DNA of 64,000 nucleotides from JALYLC01 sp035696365 (GCA_035696365.1 DASRQS010000079.1:16045-80044), one strand, 5' to 3'. Positions 1 to 8,369 are shown, counted from the stretch's first letter. The notes: generated from the sequence alone by a model not told the origin. Translations and numbers: made by a program.

Positions 1-697
1 CGCTCAGGCGCAGCGACCCGAGCAGGTTGCCCATGCCACCGACGAACCCGAGCAGCACGGTGGCGAGCATCGCGTAGACGACCATGCGATTGCGGTGCGC
101 ACCGCCCCGTGGAGGTTGCGCGCCGGGCGCCTCGGCAGGCGCGCCGGCCGCGGAGCGGTCGAGCGCGAACGCGATCGTCACGGGCAGCGCGAGCGCAGCG
201 CCGACCGCGAACGGCGCCCATGTGCCGACGCGATCGGCCAGCAGCCCGGCCATGACCGGCCCGGCGAGCAGCCCCGTGCCGCCGGCCGCGACGGCCCGGC
301 CCGTGGCGCCTGCGGGCCGTCCCGGTGCGCCCGCCAGCATCACTCCGGCGGTCCAGATGATGCCGTTGGCGACGCCGATCAGCGCGCGGCCCGCGAGGAG
401 CTCCGGGAAGCTGCCCGCCATCGCCATGACGATCGAGCCGAGCACGACGAAGGCGCCCGCGCAGGTCACGAGCGGCCGCGCGCCGACGCGATCGGCCAGG
501 CGGCCGAGCGGCAGAGTCACGACGACCATCGCGAAGGTGGTCGTGGACAGCAGCAACGCGGTCTCGAGCGACGAGAGGCCGTAGGCCGCCGTCAGCGTCG
601 GCAGGAGCGGCACGACCGCGACGTCGGCGACGACGGAGGCGAAGATCAGCGCGTAGAGGGTGGCCAGGCCGGCGTGCCCGCTGCGTTCAGGTGCCAT
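1..697 (-). CDS. MFS transporter, 5' part only (runs off left edge)
   Basis: This is the N-terminal 232 codons of a major facilitator superfamily exporter; the stop lies beyond base 1. From ATG at 697 the protein has an N-terminal membrane helix (about residues 12-35), a second hydrophobic stretch, and the family's loop 2-3 signature GRLADRVGARP at residues 65-75. Several more hydrophobic segments follow, then a polar Ala/Gly/Pro linker around 181-203, the usual divide between the two six-helix halves. Family membership is clear; the substrate is not. It is divergently transcribed from a LysR gene 57 bp away, so it is probably that regulator's target, perhaps as a drug or metabolite efflux pump (inference). 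Confidence 0.85.
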   Translation of the reverse strand, partial: MAPERSGHAGLATLYALIFASVVADVAVVPLLPTLTAAYGLSSLETALLLSTTTFAMVVVTLPLGRLADRVGARPLVTCAGAFVVLGSIVMAMAGSFPELLAGRALIGVANGIIWTAGVMLAGAPGRPAGATGRAVAAGGTGLLAGPVMAGLLADRVGTWAPFAVGAALALPVTIAFALDRSAAGAPAEAPGAQPPRGGAHRNRMVVYAMLATVLLGFVGGMGNLLGSLRLS

Positions 698-754
698 GCC
701 CGCAGCCTGGTCCACGATCGTCCATTCGTCCAACTACAGTTATCTGCCAGAGTG

Positions 755-1678
755 ATGAAAAGACCTCATCGGTTGCTCGGCATCGAGATCCGCCACCTGG
801 CCGCGCTCGAGGCCGTCGCCGTCACGGGCTCGTTCGCGCGGGCGGCCCAGCAGCTGGGCTATACGCAGTCAGCCGTGAGCGTCCAGGTGGCGACGCTCGA
901 GCGCGCGGCCGGCGTACGGCTGCTCGACCGGCCAGGCGGACGCCGCCCGGTCGTCCCGACCGACGCGGGCGAGCGCATCCTGCGCCACGCGGTGCGCCTG
1001 ACGGCCCAGCTGCAGGCGGCCGAGGCCGATCTCACGGCGCTGGCGGAGGGCACCGCGGAGACGCTGCGGGTGGGCACCTTCCAGAGCGTCTCCATCCGCG
1101 TGCTGCCCGACGCCGTCCGCCGCCTGATGCAAGCGCGCCCGGGCGTCGAGGTGCGCTTGCAGGAGGCGCCGTACGAGGACGAGCTGCTCGCACTCGTGGA
1201 GCGCGGTCAGCTCGATTTCACCTTCGCCCTGGTTCCGCCGGAGGGCCCGTTCGAGCACGTCGAGCTGCTGCGCGACCCGTATGTGCTGCTCACGCAGGAG
1301 GGCAGCCCGCTGGCCGAGCGGGAGATCGCGCCCACGCTGGCGGAGATCGGGCGGCTGCCGCTCGTCGCCTACAGCCGCAGCACCTACGGCATCGAGGCGC
1401 TGCTGCGCTCGCGCGGCATCGAGCCCCACGTCGTGTTCCGCAGCGACGAGAGTGGCGCCGTGCAGCGCATGGTCGCTGCGGGCATCGGCTCCGCGTTGAT
1501 CCCGCGCCTCGCGATCGACACGAGCATCACCGGCGTCGTCGCCCTGGATGCCTCGCGCCGTGTGCCCGCCCGCCAGATCGGCCTTGCGTGGCATCGCGAT
1601 GCGACGCTCCCGGAGGCAGCGGCCGACTTCGTCGCGGCCGTGCGGGTGCGCTGCGAGGAGCTCGCGCAGAGCCTCTGA
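755..1678 (+). CDS. LysR-family transcriptional regulator
   Basis: A 307-residue LysR-type DNA-binding regulator. Residues about 12-70 form the winged helix-turn-helix (SFARAAQQLGYTQSAVSVQV, then RPGGRRPVVPTDAG), and about 93-300 match the periplasmic-binding-like effector domain. The ATG at 755 gives the normal family length; the open frame continues far upstream (to 95) but that part lies antisense to the MFS gene and is not protein-like. The effector is unknown. Divergence from the MFS exporter over a 57 bp gap is the classic arrangement for a LysR regulator controlling the neighbour from a shared operator (inference). Confidence 0.9.
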   Translation: MKRPHRLLGIEIRHLAALEAVAVTGSFARAAQQLGYTQSAVSVQVATLERAAGVRLLDRPGGRRPVVPTDAGERILRHAVRLTAQLQAAEADLTALAEGTAETLRVGTFQSVSIRVLPDAVRRLMQARPGVEVRLQEAPYEDELLALVERGQLDFTFALVPPEGPFEHVELLRDPYVLLTQEGSPLAEREIAPTLAEIGRLPLVAYSRSTYGIEALLRSRGIEPHVVFRSDESGAVQRMVAAGIGSALIPRLAIDTSITGVVALDASRRVPARQIGLAWHRDATLPEAAADFVAAVRVRCEELAQSL

Positions 1679-1728
1679 CAAACCTGCCACCCTGTGGCCG
1701 GGATCGAAGCGCGAACAGGAGAGTGCAG

Positions 1729-2763
1729 ATGCGGGTGGGGATGCTGACCGGCGGGGGCGATTGCCCCGGTCTGAACGCCGTGATTCGTGCCGCGACGCGA
1801 CGCCTGCTCGACGGTGGCGTGGAGCCGATCGGGGTGCTGCGCGGCTGGCGCGGCATGATCGACGGCCTCTTCCGGCCGCTCGACCAGGAGGCGATCTCGG
1901 GCATCCTGCCGCGCGGCGGCACGATCCTGAAGACGAGCCGCACCAATCCCTTCAGCGAGGAAGGCGGCCTCGACGCGGTGCGCAGGTCGTTCGAGCAACT
2001 CGACGGCCTGATCGCGATCGGCGGCGAGGACACGCTCGGGGTCGCGGCTCGCCTGTACGTCGAGCACGGCCTGCCGGTGATCGGCGTGCCGAAGACGATC
2101 GACAACGACCTCGCCGCGACCGACCAGACCTTCGGCTTCGACACCGCGGTCTCGATCGCAACCGAGGCGATCGACCGGCTCCACACGACGGCGGAGTCGC
2201 ACGACCGCGTCATGGTGGTCGAGGTCATGGGCCGCCATGCGGGCTGGCTTGCGGTGGCGAGCGGCCTGGCCGGCGGTGCCGATGTGGTGCTCATCCCCGA
2301 GTTCCCGCTGACGGTCGAGCGCTGTGCGGATCTGATCCGCCGCCGGCACGCGCGCGGTAAGGACTTCTCCATCATCGTGGTCAGCGAGGGCTGGCCGCTC
2401 ACGCGCGAGCAGGGTGTCGAGGAGCTCTCGACTCCCAAGGGCGAGCTCGACGCGTTCGGGCACGCGCGCCTGGGCGGCGTCGGGCAGAGGCTCGCCGACG
2501 CCCTCGAGCAGATCACGGGGTTCGAGACGCGCGTGACGACGCTCGGTCACCTGCAGCGCGGAGGCACCCCGACGGCCTATGACCGCGTGCTCGCCACTCG
2601 CTACGGCCTGCTGGCGGGCGACCTCGCGCTCGAGCGGCGCTTCGGCCTCATGACCTCGCTGCGCGGCATGGATGTCGTCTCCGCACCCCTGGACGAGGCC
2701 GTCAAGGAGCTCCGCACGGTGCCGCGCTCCTATTACGCACTGGCCGAGGCCTTCTTCGGCTGA
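1729..2763 (+). CDS. pfp: 6-phosphofructokinase, probably PPi-dependent
   Basis: A 344-residue phosphofructokinase acting on fructose 6-phosphate in glycolysis. The phosphoryl-donor loop GGGDCPGLN lies at residues 8-16, the catalytic PKTIDND at 121-127, and MGRHAG and the C-terminal substrate loop (HLQRGG) are intact. The two donor-specificity positions read Asp101 (GGED) and Lys122 (PKTIDND). In this family Asp plus Lys is associated with pyrophosphate as donor, whereas ATP enzymes carry Gly at the first position. It most resembles the actinobacterial group III enzymes such as the PPi-PFK of Amycolatopsis methanolica. The start at ATG 1729 is supported by the caggagag ribosome-binding site at 1716-1723. 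It stands alone, with no operon partner. Confidence 0.92.
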   Translation: MRVGMLTGGGDCPGLNAVIRAATRRLLDGGVEPIGVLRGWRGMIDGLFRPLDQEAISGILPRGGTILKTSRTNPFSEEGGLDAVRRSFEQLDGLIAIGGEDTLGVAARLYVEHGLPVIGVPKTIDNDLAATDQTFGFDTAVSIATEAIDRLHTTAESHDRVMVVEVMGRHAGWLAVASGLAGGADVVLIPEFPLTVERCADLIRRRHARGKDFSIIVVSEGWPLTREQGVEELSTPKGELDAFGHARLGGVGQRLADALEQITGFETRVTTLGHLQRGGTPTAYDRVLATRYGLLAGDLALERRFGLMTSLRGMDVVSAPLDEAVKELRTVPRSYYALAEAFFG

Positions 2764-2764
2764 T

Positions 2765-2888
2765 CGTCGCCCGGGTCGAACTCGCCGGAAGGCGAGGCCC
2801 CGACGGGTCAGCCGGTCGAGCTCTCCGCCATCGTCATCTTCCGCGTGGCGGACGGCACGATCAGGGAGCGCTGGGCGGGCTGGAAGCG
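2765..2888 (+). pseudogene. Remnant of a SnoaL-like/ester-cyclase protein, C-terminal part
   Basis: No intact reading frame exists here, but one frame from about 2791 encodes EAPTGQPVELSAIVIFRVAD followed by a TIRERWAGW-like end. That matches the conserved C-terminal strand of SnoaL-like ester cyclases, in which PTG is followed by a hydrophobic strand, an IFR motif and an E-x-W/H end. In the next frame upstream, VARVELAG resembles the preceding strand of the same fold, so a small deletion or frameshift separates them. The fragment runs into the 3' end of the antisense kinase gene. It has no start codon and is best read as a decayed gene; the call rests on motif recognition only. Confidence 0.4.
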
Positions 2889-4378
2889 ACAGCCTCCGGG
2901 AGCGTCTCGCGGTCAGGCAGCGTGACCCGGAAGGTCGTCCCGGCGCCGGGCATGCTCTCCAGCGAGACGCTGCCGCCGTGTGCCTGCACGATGGCCGCGA
3001 CGATGGCGAGGCCGAGGCCCGCGCCGCCGTGATCGCGGGAACGCGAGGGGTCACCGCGGTAGAAGCGCTCGAAGACGTGGGCCCCGCGCTCGGCGTCGAG
3101 CCCGGGCCCGCGATCCTCGACCTCGAGCACCGCATTCGTCCCCTCGCGGCGCACGCGGACGACGGCGGCGGCGTCGGGCGGCGTATGGGCGCGGACGTTG
3201 GCGAGCAGGTTGTCGGCGACCTGCCGCAGGCGCTCCGCGTCGCCCGTCACGGACACGGGTGCCGGGGCGTCGAGCACGAGCGGTCGACCCGGCTGCATGG
3301 CGCGGGCCGCGTCGGCCGCCTCGCCCGCCAGCTTGGTCAGATCGAGCGGCTTGGCCTCGAGCGGTCGCCCCTGATCCAGCCGGGCGAGCAGGAGCAGGTC
3401 TCCGACGAGCAGACCCATGCGCCGCGTCTCGCGCTGGATGCCGGTCATCGAGCGCTCGAGGTCGGCGGGGCGGTCGCGCGCCCCGCGGTCGAACAGCTCG
3501 GCATAGGCGCTGACGGCCGCGATCGGCGTGCGCAGCTCGTGCGAGGCGTCGGAGATGAAGCGGCGCAGGCGCGCCTCGGAGGCCGAGCGCTCGGCGAAGG
3601 CGTCCTCGATCTGCCCGAGCATCGCGTTGAGGGCACCGCCCAGCCGGCCGATCTCCGTGGTGCCGCCATCCGGCTCGACGCGGCGCGAGAGGTCGCCTGC
3701 GCCGATCGCGGCGGCCGTCTCCTCGATCCGGCGCAGTGGGCGGAGGCTGGCAGTGATCAGCCAGAGCGCGAACAGCAGCGCGCTCGCGATCACGGCGCAG
3801 GCGACGAGCACCTCGATCCACTTGAGCTGGCTGAGCGTCGTATCGGTCTCGTGCAGCGGAACGCCGAGGATCAGCGTGGAGTCGGAGGAGGGCACCGCCT
3901 GCGCAAGCAGGCGGAAGCGCGAGCCCCCGCTGACGGCACTCACGGTGGCGTGCCGAGGGCTGCCGTCACCCCTTGGGCCGAAGCCCTGCGGGATGCGCGG
4001 CGCCGGCGCGGTCTCTCCCGGGCGCGTGAGCGTGCCCCGGATGACCGGGGTGCCGTCGCCGGGGCGGATCTCGACGTACGTGCCGGGCGTGAGCACGCCG
4101 AACTGCGCGAGAACGTTGATGCGCCGGAGCGGGCCGCCCGGGCCGGGCCCCTGCCGGTCGAACTGATCGAGCGAGCTGGCGACCCCGTTCGCGCTCGACT
4201 GCAGAGAGCTGTCGACGCGCTTGAAGAGCGAGGAGCGCAATGCGGCGTAGGTCGCGATATCGGCGACCACGAGCCCGGCTGCCAGCAGCACGGCCAGGAC
4301 GAGCAGCAGGCGCGCACGCAGCGACACGCCCTGCACCGCCGCTCCGATGCGCCCGCCGGTGCGGCCGCCGGCTGTCAC
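2861..4378 (-). CDS. Sensor histidine kinase (HAMP/HisKA/HATPase)
   Basis: A 505-residue membrane sensor kinase. Two membrane segments (about residues 21-46 and 186-208) bracket an extracytoplasmic domain of about 140 residues. A HAMP linker follows (RPLRRIEETAAAIGAGDLSR), then the HisKA box DASHELRTP with phospho-acceptor His280, and a HATPase domain with N box (NLLANVRAH), G1 (DRGPGLD), F (FERFYR) and G2 (GGAGLGLAI) motifs. All catalytic motifs are present. The gene follows its response regulator by 10 bp on the same strand, so the two are co-transcribed. The stimulus is unknown. The reverse strand also shows a long open frame (2672-4381), which is a GC-bias artefact. Confidence 0.93.
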   Translation of the reverse strand: MTAGGRTGGRIGAAVQGVSLRARLLLVLAVLLAAGLVVADIATYAALRSSLFKRVDSSLQSSANGVASSLDQFDRQGPGPGGPLRRINVLAQFGVLTPGTYVEIRPGDGTPVIRGTLTRPGETAPAPRIPQGFGPRGDGSPRHATVSAVSGGSRFRLLAQAVPSSDSTLILGVPLHETDTTLSQLKWIEVLVACAVIASALLFALWLITASLRPLRRIEETAAAIGAGDLSRRVEPDGGTTEIGRLGGALNAMLGQIEDAFAERSASEARLRRFISDASHELRTPIAAVSAYAELFDRGARDRPADLERSMTGIQRETRRMGLLVGDLLLLARLDQGRPLEAKPLDLTKLAGEAADAARAMQPGRPLVLDAPAPVSVTGDAERLRQVADNLLANVRAHTPPDAAAVVRVRREGTNAVLEVEDRGPGLDAERGAHVFERFYRGDPSRSRDHGGAGLGLAIVAAIVQAHGGSVSLESMPGAGTTFRVTLPDRETLPEAVASSPPSAP

Positions 4379-4388
4379 TAGTGCTCCA

Positions 4389-5063
4389 CTAGCGATCCGG
4401 TTCGCGCAGCACGTAGCCGACCAGCCGAACCGTGTGGATCAGCGGCGGCCCGACGCGGTCGAGCTTGCGGCGCAGGTAGCTCACGTAGGTCTCGACGACG
4501 TTGGCGTCGCCGCCGAAGTCGTAATTCCAGACATTGTCGAGGATCTGCCGCTTGCTCAGCACCCTGCGGGGATTCTGCAGCAGGAACCGCAGGAGGCGGA
4601 ACTCGGTCGGCGTGAGATCGAGCGGCGCATCGCCCCGCCGCACCTGACGGGTGTCGTCGTCGAGCTCGACGTCGGCGAAGCGCAGCACATGCCCGTCGTC
4701 GCCGTGCGTGCGGCGCAGGACGGTCTGGACGCGCGCGACGAGCTCCGCAAGGCTGAACGGCTTGGTGACGTAATCGTCGCCGAGCGCAAGGCCGGCGATC
4801 TTGTCCTCCGTGGCGTCCTTGGCCGAGAGGAAGATCACCGGCACGGGCACCCGCCGGTCGCGCAGCCTCCGGGCCACGGCCAGGCCGTCGAGATCGGGGA
4901 GCATCACGTCCAGGATGATGAGATCCGGCCGGAACTCGTCGATCGCGGACACGGCCGCCCGCCCCGAGGCGATCTCGCAGGTGTCGAAGCCCTCGTAGCG
5001 CAGCGCCGTGGCGACGGCATCGGTGATCGACGCCTCGTCGTCCACGATCAGGACGCGTCGCAT
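4389..5063 (-). CDS. OmpR-family response regulator
   Basis: A 224-residue two-component regulator with an N-terminal receiver domain (LIVDDEAS at the acidic pocket, LIILDVMLPDLDG at the phospho-Asp, a switch Lys in TKPFS) and a C-terminal winged helix (LTPTEFRLLRFLLQ, then TYVSYLRRKLD and TVRLVGYVL). ATG at 5063 is used; a GTG seven codons upstream (5084) would also fit. It precedes and is co-transcribed with the histidine kinase. Three CTGTGA repeats at 11-bp spacing lie in its upstream region (5175-5202) and may be its own binding site (inference). Confidence 0.93.
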   Translation of the reverse strand: MRRVLIVDDEASITDAVATALRYEGFDTCEIASGRAAVSAIDEFRPDLIILDVMLPDLDGLAVARRLRDRRVPVPVIFLSAKDATEDKIAGLALGDDYVTKPFSLAELVARVQTVLRRTHGDDGHVLRFADVELDDDTRQVRRGDAPLDLTPTEFRLLRFLLQNPRRVLSKRQILDNVWNYDFGGDANVVETYVSYLRRKLDRVGPPLIHTVRLVGYVLREPDR

Positions 5064-5174
5064 GTCGGCTGCGCGCTCGCTCACCACGCGAGCATGCCAG
5101 GTCCGGCTGCGCCGGCCGGTGCACCGGTGCCGGCCTGCGTCGCGATTGCCATGTGCCAAGGTTCGCCTCCTAGC

Positions 5175-5202
5175 CTGTGAATTGGCTGTGAGAAACCTGT
5201 GA
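5175..5202. promoter_or_regulatory. Three CTGTGA direct repeats at 11-bp spacing, putative OmpR-type operator
   Basis: CTGTGA occurs at 5175-5180, 5186-5191 and 5197-5202, exactly one helical turn apart. Tandem half-sites of this spacing are typical of PhoB/OmpR-type regulators, which bind head to tail. The site lies between the OmpR-type regulator (start 5063, leftward) and the fusion regulator at 5264 (rightward), so it could control either or both. The sequence pattern is direct; the binding protein is inferred. Confidence 0.55.
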
Positions 5203-5263
5203 GGCTGCGTAGACCCGGCTGCGGCGCTACCGTGACGGCGCTGATGAGACCTGAGGATCGGCG

Positions 5264-6421
5264 ATGACGGCACCGGGCCCTGCAACCAGCGGCATCGCCG
5301 ACCTGGATCGCACCCTTGGCGGCCTGTTCTGGGGCGACAACGTCGTCTGGGAGGTGCGCCGGCAGGCATCGGTGGAGCCCTTCGTGCGAGCGCTGGTGTC
5401 GGCCGGAGGGCAGGCCGAGGCCTTCGCTCACGTCTCCTTCGGCGGCGGCGAGCTCCCGGCCGGCGAGCGCGGCATCGAGCTCATCGACGCCTCGGCGGAC
5501 GGGCCGTATGCCCGGCCGGGCGAGCTGCTCGGCGCCGTGCGCGCCTACGCCAAGCGCGCCGAGCGCACGATCCTCGTGTTCGACCCGCTCGATGCCATGG
5601 CGGAGCGCTGGGGGGTCGAGATCGCCCGCCGCTTCTTCGTGCGCTGCTGTCCGATGCTGCTGGAGATCGGCGCAATCGCGTACTGGTCGATCGGCGCCTC
5701 CGACGCGCTCGCGGCGCTCCGGCGCGAGGTGGAGCAGGTGACGCAGTGCGTGCTCGTCGTGGACGATCACCGCGTTCGCATCACCAAGGCCGACGGGCGC
5801 CCGCCGGGCGTCGAGGGCAGCGTCCTGACCGTCAGCCGCAGCGACGACGGGGAGCTACGGCTCACCGCGACGCCCGCGGCCGCCCGGCTCGCCACCGCGC
5901 TGCGCAGCCTGCGCGAGCGGCGGGGCCTCAGCCAGACCGATCTGGCTCGCCTGGGGGGCGTGTCTCCGAGCGCGATCTCGCACGCCGAGCGCGGGCAGTC
6001 GGGGCTCTCACTCGACACGCTGCTCGATCTCTCCGCCCAACTCAACGTCACGCTCGACGAGTTGCTGCGGGGCGACGCCGAGCGCGGCTACCGGCTGGCG
6101 CGCCGCCACGATCCGAGCGAGCGCAGCAACTCCAGTCTGCTGCCCCTGCTGGACGATCCCGGCGCCGGCCTGCGCGTGTTCCTGGCGCGCCTGCCGCCGC
6201 GCGGCGCAGGCGAGCCCGACGAGCGCCACAAGGGCGTCGAGGCCGTGACCGTCGCACGCGGCCTTGTCCAGATCGAGCTCGCCGACCGCCGCGCGGCCCT
6301 GCGCGCCGGCGAGGCCCTGGTCGCCGAGTCGAGCTCGATCACGGGCTGGCGCAACGTCGGAGACGACGAGGCCATGCTCTTCTGGATCCTGCGCGACCCC
6401 CGCAGCGCCGGGTCCGCTTGA
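5264..6421 (+). CDS. KaiC/RecA-like, XRE helix-turn-helix and cupin fusion regulator
   Basis: A 385-residue protein of three parts. Residues 1-190 resemble the RecA/KaiC fold (GIADLDRTLGGLFWGDNVVW at the start, ILVFDPLDAM at the Walker-B position), but the P-loop is missing: where GxxGxGKT is expected the sequence reads RRQASVEP. Residues about 208-270 are a clear XRE-type helix-turn-helix (RRGLSQTDLARLGGVSPSAI). Residues about 300-380 form a cupin-like effector barrel. Such an XRE-cupin is a known regulator type; the degenerate ATPase module is unusual and may be an interaction or sensing domain. The start is ATG 5264 with gagg 8-9 bp upstream. The target and effector are unknown. Confidence 0.8.
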   Translation: MTAPGPATSGIADLDRTLGGLFWGDNVVWEVRRQASVEPFVRALVSAGGQAEAFAHVSFGGGELPAGERGIELIDASADGPYARPGELLGAVRAYAKRAERTILVFDPLDAMAERWGVEIARRFFVRCCPMLLEIGAIAYWSIGASDALAALRREVEQVTQCVLVVDDHRVRITKADGRPPGVEGSVLTVSRSDDGELRLTATPAAARLATALRSLRERRGLSQTDLARLGGVSPSAISHAERGQSGLSLDTLLDLSAQLNVTLDELLRGDAERGYRLARRHDPSERSNSSLLPLLDDPGAGLRVFLARLPPRGAGEPDERHKGVEAVTVARGLVQIELADRRAALRAGEALVAESSSITGWRNVGDDEAMLFWILRDPRSAGSA

Positions 6422-6457
6422 CCAGCACTCCTGCCCTGCGGCGCCGCGGGCCGGGCG

Positions 6458-6865
6458 ATGAGCGCTGGTCCTCCAGGTTTGGGTGCGGTTCAACCGGGGC
6501 TTACGTTCCGGTGCGTGCTCGCTGCGTTCCGTACCCGCAAGGCGCCTGAGCCGCTTCAGCTGGCCGACTCCATCGAGCGCGCCATCGGCGAGGCCTGGCA
6601 TCGCCGGCACGCCGCCTGGAGCGCGACGACGCCGTTCTGCGATGCACACGTGCGCGATGCCGTGCGCACCGCGACCCCCGAGCTCAGCTCCCTGGCAACG
6701 GCGCTGCGAACGACCGATGACACCGATGCGGACACTCTCCGGCTGTGCCGCAATCTGCTCTGCGACGGGTTCTCCTCGCCGCTCTACGCCGGATGCGCGG
6801 AGGACTTGCGCCGCGAGGCCGGCCGGCTGCGCTTCCGCCTGCTCTCGGTTCGCGACCATGGGTGA
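6458..6865 (+). CDS. Hypothetical protein, orphan
   Basis: A 135-residue protein I do not recognise. Residues from about 30 look like a helical soluble protein with four cysteines (FCDAHV, LCRNLLCDG, YAGCAED). The first 25-30 residues are poor in protein-like features, so the true start may be an internal GTG. The gene's end overlaps the start of the next gene by 8 bp, suggesting translational coupling. Codon use resembles the neighbours. Confidence 0.6.
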   Translation: MSAGPPGLGAVQPGLTFRCVLAAFRTRKAPEPLQLADSIERAIGEAWHRRHAAWSATTPFCDAHVRDAVRTATPELSSLATALRTTDDTDADTLRLCRNLLCDGFSSPLYAGCAEDLRREAGRLRFRLLSVRDHG

Positions 6866-7430
6866 CGAGCTCGCACGAGCGCTCGAGCGGCGTACCCTAC
6901 GGGCGCGGCAGGTCGGCATCGCCTGCGCGGCCGCGCTCCTCGCCGTCCTCGCGCGCCATGCCTCGCGCGACCTCGACGTCACGGCTCTGGCGGCAGGCGC
7001 CGCCGTGATCACGTTCGTCGTCGCGCTCGCCCTCGCCCACCTCGACGTGCGGGAGCGGTCGATCGACGCACGCGCCGTCGCGCCGCCCCGGCGGGTTCGC
7101 ACCGTCGCCCGCTCGCTCGAGCGCCTCGCCCGCCTGGCCGAGCGCGGCGCCGCCGAGCCACGGCAGACGCGGCCGCCCAGCTGGGTGCTCGAGCTCGCAC
7201 CCGAGGCGGGCTCGATCCGCGAGCTGGCAATGCTGTTGCGAGCGCGCTCGCAGCCGCCGGTGGGCACGCTGGAGATCTGCGACCGTTTCGTCTTCAACTG
7301 CTGGAACGCCGAGTTGCGCGGGCTGGATCAGGAGTTGCTGCGGCGCGAGCTCGGACGCGTCCGCTTTGCCCTCGAGCTCCTCGCGCCACTCGAGGCCTCA
7401 GAGCGAGACGCGGCAGCCGCCCGCCGCTGA
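6858..7430 (+). CDS. Hypothetical membrane protein
   Basis: A 190-residue protein starting at ATG 6858, inside the end of the preceding gene. Two close hydrophobic helices (about residues 18-36 and 42-63) would anchor it. The remaining 125 residues are charged, Arg- and Glu-rich and probably cytoplasmic, with predicted helices and a short FVFNCWNAEL segment. No family is recognised. Its last 33 bases overlap the 3' end of the convergent dehydrogenase gene. The 8-bp overlap with the upstream gene implies a two-gene unit. Confidence 0.65.
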   Translation: MGDELARALERRTLRARQVGIACAAALLAVLARHASRDLDVTALAAGAAVITFVVALALAHLDVRERSIDARAVAPPRRVRTVARSLERLARLAERGAAEPRQTRPPSWVLELAPEAGSIRELAMLLRARSQPPVGTLEICDRFVFNCWNAELRGLDQELLRRELGRVRFALELLAPLEASERDAAAARR

Positions 7431-8369
7431 GCGCAGGACGGCATCGATCGTCAGCGCCTGGCCGAGCGCATCGGCCAGCCCGAGGCGGGGCGGGTGGTCG
7501 CCCGCGACCGCGCCGGCCAGGTCGTCGAGCTCGCAGCCATACGGATTCGCGTGCGGGATCTCGAAGTGCTCCGCGCCGCCGCCCTCGACGGTCAGCTCGA
7601 TGCCCGTGGCGATGCTGTGCCAGGGGTCGCTCACGCGCAGGACGCCGCGCGAGCCGATCGCCTCGAGCTCGCTCCGCTCGGGCAGGTCGAGCGCGCAGTC
7701 GAACTGGCTGAGGACGTCTCCTCCGTGCGCCAGCGTCGCGACGAGTCGGCGGTCGGCGCCGGCCGGCGTGACCAGCTGCTGCGCAGTGGCGCTCACCGGC
7801 TCGCCGGCGAGCAGTCGCGCGGCGCCGATGCAGTAGCAGCCGACGTCCATCAGACCGCCGCCCGCCGGCCCCTCGAGCAGCCGCGCGTCGCGCGGGTCGT
7901 CGAGCACGAAACTGAAGGCCGCGCGCACCATGCGCAGCTCGCCGATCGCTCCGCCGGCGACGAGCTCAGCGAGCCTGAGCGCCTGCGGATGGTGCCGCCA
8001 CATGAGCGCCTCGGTCAGCACGACGCCCGCTGCAGCGGCTGCCGCGAAGGCCTCCCGCACCTCGTCCGCCGAGCGCGAATACGGCTTCTCGCAGAGCACG
8101 TGCTTGCCGGCGGCGATGGCGCGCATCGACCACTCGTGATGCAGCTCGTTGGGCAGCGAGACGTAGATCGCATCGACGGACGGATCGGCGAGCAGCGCCT
8201 CGTAGCTTCCGTGTGCCGTCTCAACGCCGAGCTCGCGCGCCTGGGCCTCTGCGCGCGCGCTCTCCCGGCTGGCGATCGCCACGACGCGCGCTCGCGTGCA
8301 GGCCTGGGCGCCGGCGGCGAGCTTCGCGTTGATGCGGGCAGTCGAGAGCAGCCCCACGCGAAGGGTCAT
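7398..8369 (-). CDS. Gfo/Idh/MocA-family sugar dehydrogenase
   Basis: A 323-residue NAD(P)-dependent oxidoreductase. The N-terminal Rossmann fold begins at VGLLSTARIN, the family Lys lies in CEKPYS, and the substrate domain carries LMWRHHPQALR and GLMDVGCYCIG. It is clearly paralogous to the protein at 15460-16431 (shared RHHPQA, LMDVGCYCI, ELEAIGS and DPWH blocks). Members of this subgroup include pentose 1-dehydrogenases, so D-xylose or another aldose is a reasonable substrate (inference). Its ATG overlaps the stop of the sugar kinase (ATGA), so it is the third gene of the leftward isomerase-kinase-dehydrogenase operon. Confidence 0.88.
   Translation of the reverse strand: MTLRVGLLSTARINAKLAAGAQACTRARVVAIASRESARAEAQARELGVETAHGSYEALLADPSVDAIYVSLPNELHHEWSMRAIAAGKHVLCEKPYSRSADEVREAFAAAAAAGVVLTEALMWRHHPQALRLAELVAGGAIGELRMVRAAFSFVLDDPRDARLLEGPAGGGLMDVGCYCIGAARLLAGEPVSATAQQLVTPAGADRRLVATLAHGGDVLSQFDCALDLPERSELEAIGSRGVLRVSDPWHSIATGIELTVEGGGAEHFEIPHANPYGCELDDLAGAVAGDHPPRLGLADALGQALTIDAVLRSAAGGCRVSL

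Noticed and set aside
2672..4381. 569-codon plus-strand frame across the first kinase
   Set aside because: It is antisense to a kinase with all catalytic motifs; the translation is low-complexity.
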